Assembly: GCA_038231175.1 (NCBI GenBank)
Contig: JBBRLU010000030.1
Location: forward strand, 1-9,635
Length of the DNA: 9,635 nt
Direction: 5' to 3'
Origin: UBA4729 sp038231175
Lineage (GTDB): Bacteria; Patescibacteriota; Saccharimonadia; Saccharimonadales; UBA4665
The first letter of the stretch is position 1. The number at the start of each line of letters is the position of its first letter. The notes beneath the pieces were generated by a model. That model was not told the origin of the DNA and searched no databases. It saw nothing but the letters and a program-made list of their open reading frames with translations. Of the stretch, positions 7,105 through 9,635 are shown piece by piece. Made by a program: the position numbers and the translations under genes.

Positions 7105-7472
7105 GCGACGCCGCTGACGACAAGCAGCAGCCCCATGCTATCCTTGATGAGACCGGACCCGTCAGTCAATCCGAAACAGAGCAGAACCAAGCAGCTGCCG
7201 ACTATGCCGAGAAAACGATCGATGGCCAACTCAGTATGGAGGTCAGGATTCACTCGCCGTTTAAGAATTATTACGACGGTGACGCCTTCAGTATCAGCGG
7301 CGAAAACGCCACCGGGCCATTCGACATCCTACCGCGCCACCACAATTTCATATCGTTACTTAGCCCCTGCGAACTAGTCGTCCGTTCGCCTAAGGGCGAC
7401 GAAAAGATATTGATCGGCGGCGGCATCATGCACGTCAAGGCCGATAAGGTCATCGTCTTCCTAGACGTCTAA
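7101..7472 (+). CDS. atpC: F1-ATPase subunit epsilon (beta-sandwich domain only, acidic N-terminal extension)
   Basis: A 123-residue protein in the standard atpC place. From about residue 45 it follows the epsilon beta-sandwich: SMEVRIHSPFKNYYDGDAF, then GPFDILPRHHNFISLLSPCELVV, then ILIGGGIMHVKADKVIVFLD. This corresponds to the family's ...GxFGILPGHxPxxTxLxPGxL... and SGGFxEVxxNxVTVLAD. It ends there, so the C-terminal two-helix arm that inhibits rotation in many epsilons is missing. The first 45 residues are an acidic, Gln-rich, probably disordered extension (MSDAADDKQQ...). ATG 7101 overlaps the beta stop as ATGA. An in-frame ATG at 7236 would give only the sandwich (78 residues) and cannot be excluded. 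Its role in the family is to join gamma to the c-ring, which makes the missing c gene notable. Confidence 0.85.
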   Translation: MSDAADDKQQPHAILDETGPVSQSETEQNQAAADYAEKTIDGQLSMEVRIHSPFKNYYDGDAFSISGENATGPFDILPRHHNFISLLSPCELVVRSPKGDEKILIGGGIMHVKADKVIVFLDV

Positions 7473-7496
7473 GCCGTTCGTTAAGTGCCGCTCGCC

Positions 7497-7525
7497 GTGA
7501 CATGTCAGGCCGCTGCCGCTATACT
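7497..7525 (+). promoter_or_regulatory. Sigma70-type promoter of trhO, predicted leaderless
   Basis: GTGACA (7497-7502, 5 of 6 -35 bases), a 17-base spacer, and TATACT (7520-7525, 5 of 6 -10 bases). The expected transcription start, about 7 bases past the -10, falls at or next to ATG 7533. This implies an mRNA without a 5' leader, agrees with the lack of any Shine-Dalgarno sequence, and fixes the trhO start. No terminator is visible between the epsilon stop (7472) and this promoter. Confidence 0.65.
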
Positions 7526-7532
7526 ACAACCG

Positions 7533-8428
7533 ATGCAGAAGATAATCTTATTCTATAAATTCGTGCCGATCGCTGACCCGGAAGCGGTGACGTTATGGCA
7601 GCAGACGTTAGCCGCAAGCCTCGGTCTCAAAGGACGCATCCTGATTGCCGAGCATGGGATTAACGGCACCCTAGGCGGTAGCCTCAAGGACCTGACGGCG
7701 TACATCAAAGCCACTAATGGCTATAGCGCCCTCAAAGACACCGTTTTCAAATGGAGTGATGGGACCGGCCGGGATTTTCCTAAACTATCAGTCCGTAAGC
7801 GGCCGGAAATCGTGACCTTTAACGCCGCCAGCGAGATCAAGGTCGACGCCAACGGCATCATCGGTGGTGGTAAACACCTGCTGCCGGAAGAAGTGCATAA
7901 ATTAGTCGTCGACCGTGGCCAGGACGTCGTCTTCTTCGATGGTCGCAACGCCTACGAAGCCGCCGTCGGTAAGTTCAAGGACGCCGTCATAGCCGACGTC
8001 AAGCTGACCCGTAACTTCAAACAAGAACTAGCCGACCCCAAATACGACGCCATCAAAGATAAGCCGGTAGTCACCTATTGCACCGGCGGCATCCGCTGCG
8101 AAGTCCTCAGCATGCTGATGAAAAAATCAGGTTTTAAAGAGGTCTACCAACTAGACGGCGGCATCGTAAACTACGGTAAACAATATAAAGATGACGGCCT
8201 GTGGGAAGGCTCGCTCTACGTCTTCGACTCCCCATGGGCGTCAAGTTCTCTGACAAGGCCAAAGATATCGGCGACTGCGTCCATTGTCTGGCCAAGACCA
8301 GCAACTACGAGAACTGCGCCGTCACAGATTGTAACAGTCTAATCATAAATTGTGTCGACTGCCTTGCAGCTAATAAAACCACCTGTCCAGCCTGCCGGAT
8401 TAGTCATACGATTATTGATAAATTATAG
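7533..8428 (+). pseudogene. trhO: TrhO/YceA-type rhodanese (tRNA U34 hydroxylation), interrupted by a one-base frameshift
   Basis: TrhO proteins carry out oxygen-dependent hydroxylation of tRNA uridine 34 (ho5U). Seen here: an N-terminal acylphosphatase-like domain (KGRILIAEHGINGTLGGS, about 32-50), then a rhodanese domain with FFDGRNAYEA and the active loop YCTGGIRCE, catalytic Cys183 and a second Cys189, then YQLDGGIVNYG and LWEGSLYVFD, ending at Asp232. At that point the frame fails inside CCCC (8230-8233): the starting frame runs into unrelated residues and stops at 8342. The family continues in the next frame from about 8234 (MGVKFSDKA, family usual: RMxVRFSD) to TAG 8428, with CVHC, NCAVTDC, CVDC and CPAC, a cysteine-rich zinc-type tail. 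Restoring one base gives about 298 residues, a normal short TrhO. Either a sequencing error or a real mutation fits. The start is ATG 7533, not GTG 7485, because of the promoter and the family start KIILFYKFVPI. Confidence 0.85.
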
Positions 8429-8457
8429 TTGACAAATAAGCAAACTACGTATATAAT
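8429..8457 (+). promoter_or_regulatory. Perfect-consensus sigma70 promoter
   Basis: TTGACA (8429-8434), exactly 17 bases, then TATAAT (8452-8457), with both hexamers matching consensus. The -35 starts at the base after the trhO TAG (8426-8428). The transcription start should be near 8464. Strong expression is expected unless a repressor acts. It reads into the folded leader and the DUF4230-like gene. Confidence 0.85.
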
Positions 8458-8463
8458 CTTAGT

Positions 8464-8560
8464 ATAGTATTTGGTTGACCACTCGGTATAACGCCTTCGC
8501 AAGAAGGAAATCATTACACCGTATTGGCCATACAAATACCCCGCAGCGGTACGCTGCGGA
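8464..8560 (+). ncRNA. Strongly structured 5' leader or small RNA
   Basis: The segment starting at the predicted transcript 5' end folds as one nested hairpin. The outer helix is GTATTTG 8467-8473 with CAAATAC 8533-8539 (7 pairs). A broken middle helix is TTGACC 8475-8480 against 8526-8530. The inner helix is CGGTATAA 8484-8491 with TTACACCG 8514-8521 (7 of 8 pairs). The apical helix is CCTTC 8494-8498 with GAAGG 8503-8507, closed by the GNRA tetraloop GCAA. A separate perfect hairpin follows directly: CCGCAGCG 8541-8548, loop GTA, CGCTGCGG 8552-8559. No T-run follows, so this is not an ordinary terminator. It does not match the tmRNA, SRP RNA, 6S or common riboswitch patterns I know. It could be a cis-regulatory leader for the gene at 8587/8731 or a free small RNA. 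Confidence 0.5.
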
Positions 8561-8586
8561 TTACGTAACTAGCTCTGGAGTCCAGC

Positions 8587-8730
8587 ATGTGTAAGACTAT
8601 CGAACGCGGCCTGACGTCGTAGGAATCAATCAAGCCGCGATTATCGTTTAACCAGCTGGCACGTAGTCGTGGTGGAAAAATAGTTCTAGCCGCAGTTGGT
8701 GCTGCCGTTGTCTACAAATCGTTACCTACA
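8587..8730 (+). other. Interrupted N-terminal coding segment of the following gene, or leader peptide
   Basis: ATG 8587 has a good Shine-Dalgarno (GGAG 8577-8580, 6-base gap) and encodes MCKTIERGLTS before an in-frame TAG at 8620-8622. The same frame is then open without a break into the gene at 8731. The stretch after the TAG encodes NQLARSRGGK and the hydrophobic IVLAAVGAAVVY, which is what the N-terminal signal or anchor of a secreted protein should look like. No ATG, GTG or TTG occurs in this frame between the TAG and 8731. The TAG lies in the loop of a stem made by CGCGGCCTGA (8605-8614) and TCAAGCCGCG (8630-8639), with one mismatch. Nonsense mutation, regulated stop readthrough, or a separate 11-residue leader peptide are all possible. 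Confidence 0.5.
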
Positions 8731-9528
8731 ATGGCTAATGTTCATAACAAGGTCGACGCCAAGCGAGTAGTCGTTGAAAGCACAGTTACAGCACTCGACC
8801 CATTACAGCTGGCTTGCCGCGATGTAATGTCAGCCAATGTTACTGGCCGTGGCCCAACAACGATTAGTACAAGCATTGGAGACATCCCAGGCAGTGGATA
8901 CACAACCGAACTACGTAATGGCCAGGCGCAGGAGAACACACCTGCTAAAACGCAGACCATGACTTGTCTACCTAGCCCCCATATAACAATTTCAAACCCT
9001 GATAAGCGTCACGAAGTTGTCACGATAGACGAAACTGATATTCAACTTTTTACCCGTTATGTCGAAGACCAAACCACTGTCGTTACCAGTCCTAAACCCT
9101 TAGCCGCCGCCGGTGAGGCCATCGGTAGTGCACTTAACCTCTTAAGCTTTGGACACGCTAAAACTTATATGCCCCTTGACGAACGCATGAAGGCGGAGGC
9201 TGAAAGTTTCACGCGACAGGTAGGTGTTAATACTGTCGAAAAGCAGTGCGCGACGCAAGCCTGGGATCAAACGAGGTTGGTTATCGAAGAATCGTATCGC
9301 CAAGAGGCTGATCAAATAGGTATTGGCCGTAGCGCAGTATCATTTGCTTGGATTGGTGCTAGGCCTGATTTTAAAGCTCCCTACAGTACTGAGCTAAACA
9401 ACGGTGATTTACACGCTAAAGCAGAAGACTTTGCTGTTAATAATTGTACCGTTGCTGGAGATGTCTCGACGCAAGTATCTGAGGATGCAAGCATCTATAG
9501 AGCGCCACAGTTAGCGGAGATTAAATAA
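8731..9528 (+). CDS. Secreted DUF4230-like protein (function unknown)
   Basis: 265 residues from the first usable ATG. The likely full product also includes the hydrophobic segment encoded just upstream. The layout resembles DUF4230: a beta-rich first half, a segment TMTCLPSPHITISNPDK (about 76-92) like the domain's LPxPxIxxxxxD core, a central region with GSALNLLSFG (about 131-140), then an Ala/Glu-rich helix pair (MKAEAESFTRQVG to YRQEADQIGI, about 153-198). The tail of about 65 residues (FAWIGARPDF to PQLAEIK) is extra. DUF4230 has no established biochemical role that I know of. The assignment rests on remembered domain shape and is tentative. Its codon choice is more AT-rich than the ATPase genes. 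It is transcribed from the consensus promoter at 8429 and followed after 1 base by another start codon, so the two are probably co-transcribed. Confidence 0.5.
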   Translation: MANVHNKVDAKRVVVESTVTALDPLQLACRDVMSANVTGRGPTTISTSIGDIPGSGYTTELRNGQAQENTPAKTQTMTCLPSPHITISNPDKRHEVVTIDETDIQLFTRYVEDQTTVVTSPKPLAAAGEAIGSALNLLSFGHAKTYMPLDERMKAEAESFTRQVGVNTVEKQCATQAWDQTRLVIEESYRQEADQIGIGRSAVSFAWIGARPDFKAPYSTELNNGDLHAKAEDFAVNNCTVAGDVSTQVSEDASIYRAPQLAEIK

Positions 9529-9529
9529 C

Positions 9530-9635
9530 ATGACCATGATGATGAGCGGCCCAGAAACGGTGAGTTTTGCTGAAGTTAACCCTGATGGGTACGTAAGTAT
9601 ACCCGAAGAGGCTGTTGACAGTAGGCCTTTAACGC
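9530..9635 (+). CDS. Start of an unidentified gene, cut by the window end
   Basis: ATG 9530 begins 1 base after the TAA of the previous gene and reads MTMMMSGPETVSFAEVNPDG, then YVSIPEEAVDSRPLT to the end of the window without a stop (35 codons). GGAG at 9516-9519 lies 10 bases upstream. In-frame ATGs at 9536, 9539 and 9542 are alternative starts. There is no signal peptide or known motif in the visible part. Its tight spacing suggests an operon with the DUF4230-like gene. Confidence 0.55.
   Translation, partial: MTMMMSGPETVSFAEVNPDGYVSIPEEAVDSRPLT

Noticed and set aside
7485..7532. GTG 7485 as the trhO start
   Set aside because: It would add 16 residues not found in the family and put the start upstream of the -35 box; ATG 7533 fits both promoter and homology.
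8541..8559. Intrinsic terminator at the perfect hairpin
   Set aside because: The bases that follow are ATTACGTAAC with no T-run, so termination is not supported.
1..9635. CRISPR array, insertion sequence, or phage genes
   Set aside because: No regularly spaced direct repeats, transposase motifs, or phage-like proteins were seen.
1..9635. Genome-wide reassignment of TAG as a sense codon
   Set aside because: TAG ends the 301-residue gene (2217-2219) and trhO (8426-8428). At trhO the next base begins a perfect promoter, and at 2217 reading through would add only four residues before TAA.

Overview
The window looks like a piece of a small, reduced bacterial genome of the Patescibacteria/CPR type, most likely Candidatus Saccharibacteria (TM7). 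The basis is protein character: very divergent but recognisable F1 subunits, a patescibacterial-style secreted protein with a two-helix C-terminal anchor, and a DUF4230-like secreted protein. This is inference, because no rRNA or other marker gene is present. TAG ends at least two genes, so the ordinary bacterial code is the working assumption.

Layout, all on the + strand. (1) 1-114: no assignable gene. (2) 115-1245: PLP-dependent cysteine desulfurase with no usable AUG at its expected start. (3) 1249-1313: an inverted repeat and a sigma70-type promoter only a few bases upstream of the next ATG. (4) 1314-7472: a tightly packed cluster in the order secreted two-helix protein, stator b-like, delta-like, alpha, gamma, beta, epsilon. 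From b onward, every junction overlaps (b/delta by 11 bases, then ATGA, ATGA, TAATG, ATGA), so translation is probably coupled. No subunit a or proton-binding subunit c is present. The place where atpB-atpE normally sit is held by a signal-peptide protein whose C-terminal hairpin carries a c-subunit-like GRNP loop but no membrane carboxylate. (5) 7497-8428: a second promoter that appears to give a leaderless mRNA for a TrhO/YceA-type rhodanese, broken by a one-base shift in a CCCC run near its zinc-binding tail. (6) 8429-9635: a perfect TTGACA-N17-TATAAT promoter, a strongly folded leader, and a DUF4230-like secreted protein whose N-terminal hydrophobic segment is separated from its ATG by an in-frame TAG. 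The start of a further gene runs off the end.

How the genes fit together: the 1314-7472 genes plausibly build an F1-like rotary ATPase with a peripheral stalk. Beta keeps its main catalytic residues, but several coupling and nucleotide-contact positions are altered. Either the a and c subunits lie elsewhere, or this is a non-canonical F1-like machine attached to the membrane through the secreted hairpin protein. The desulfurase and TrhO both point to tRNA U34 or sulfur chemistry but appear to be separate transcription units flanking the ATPase cluster.
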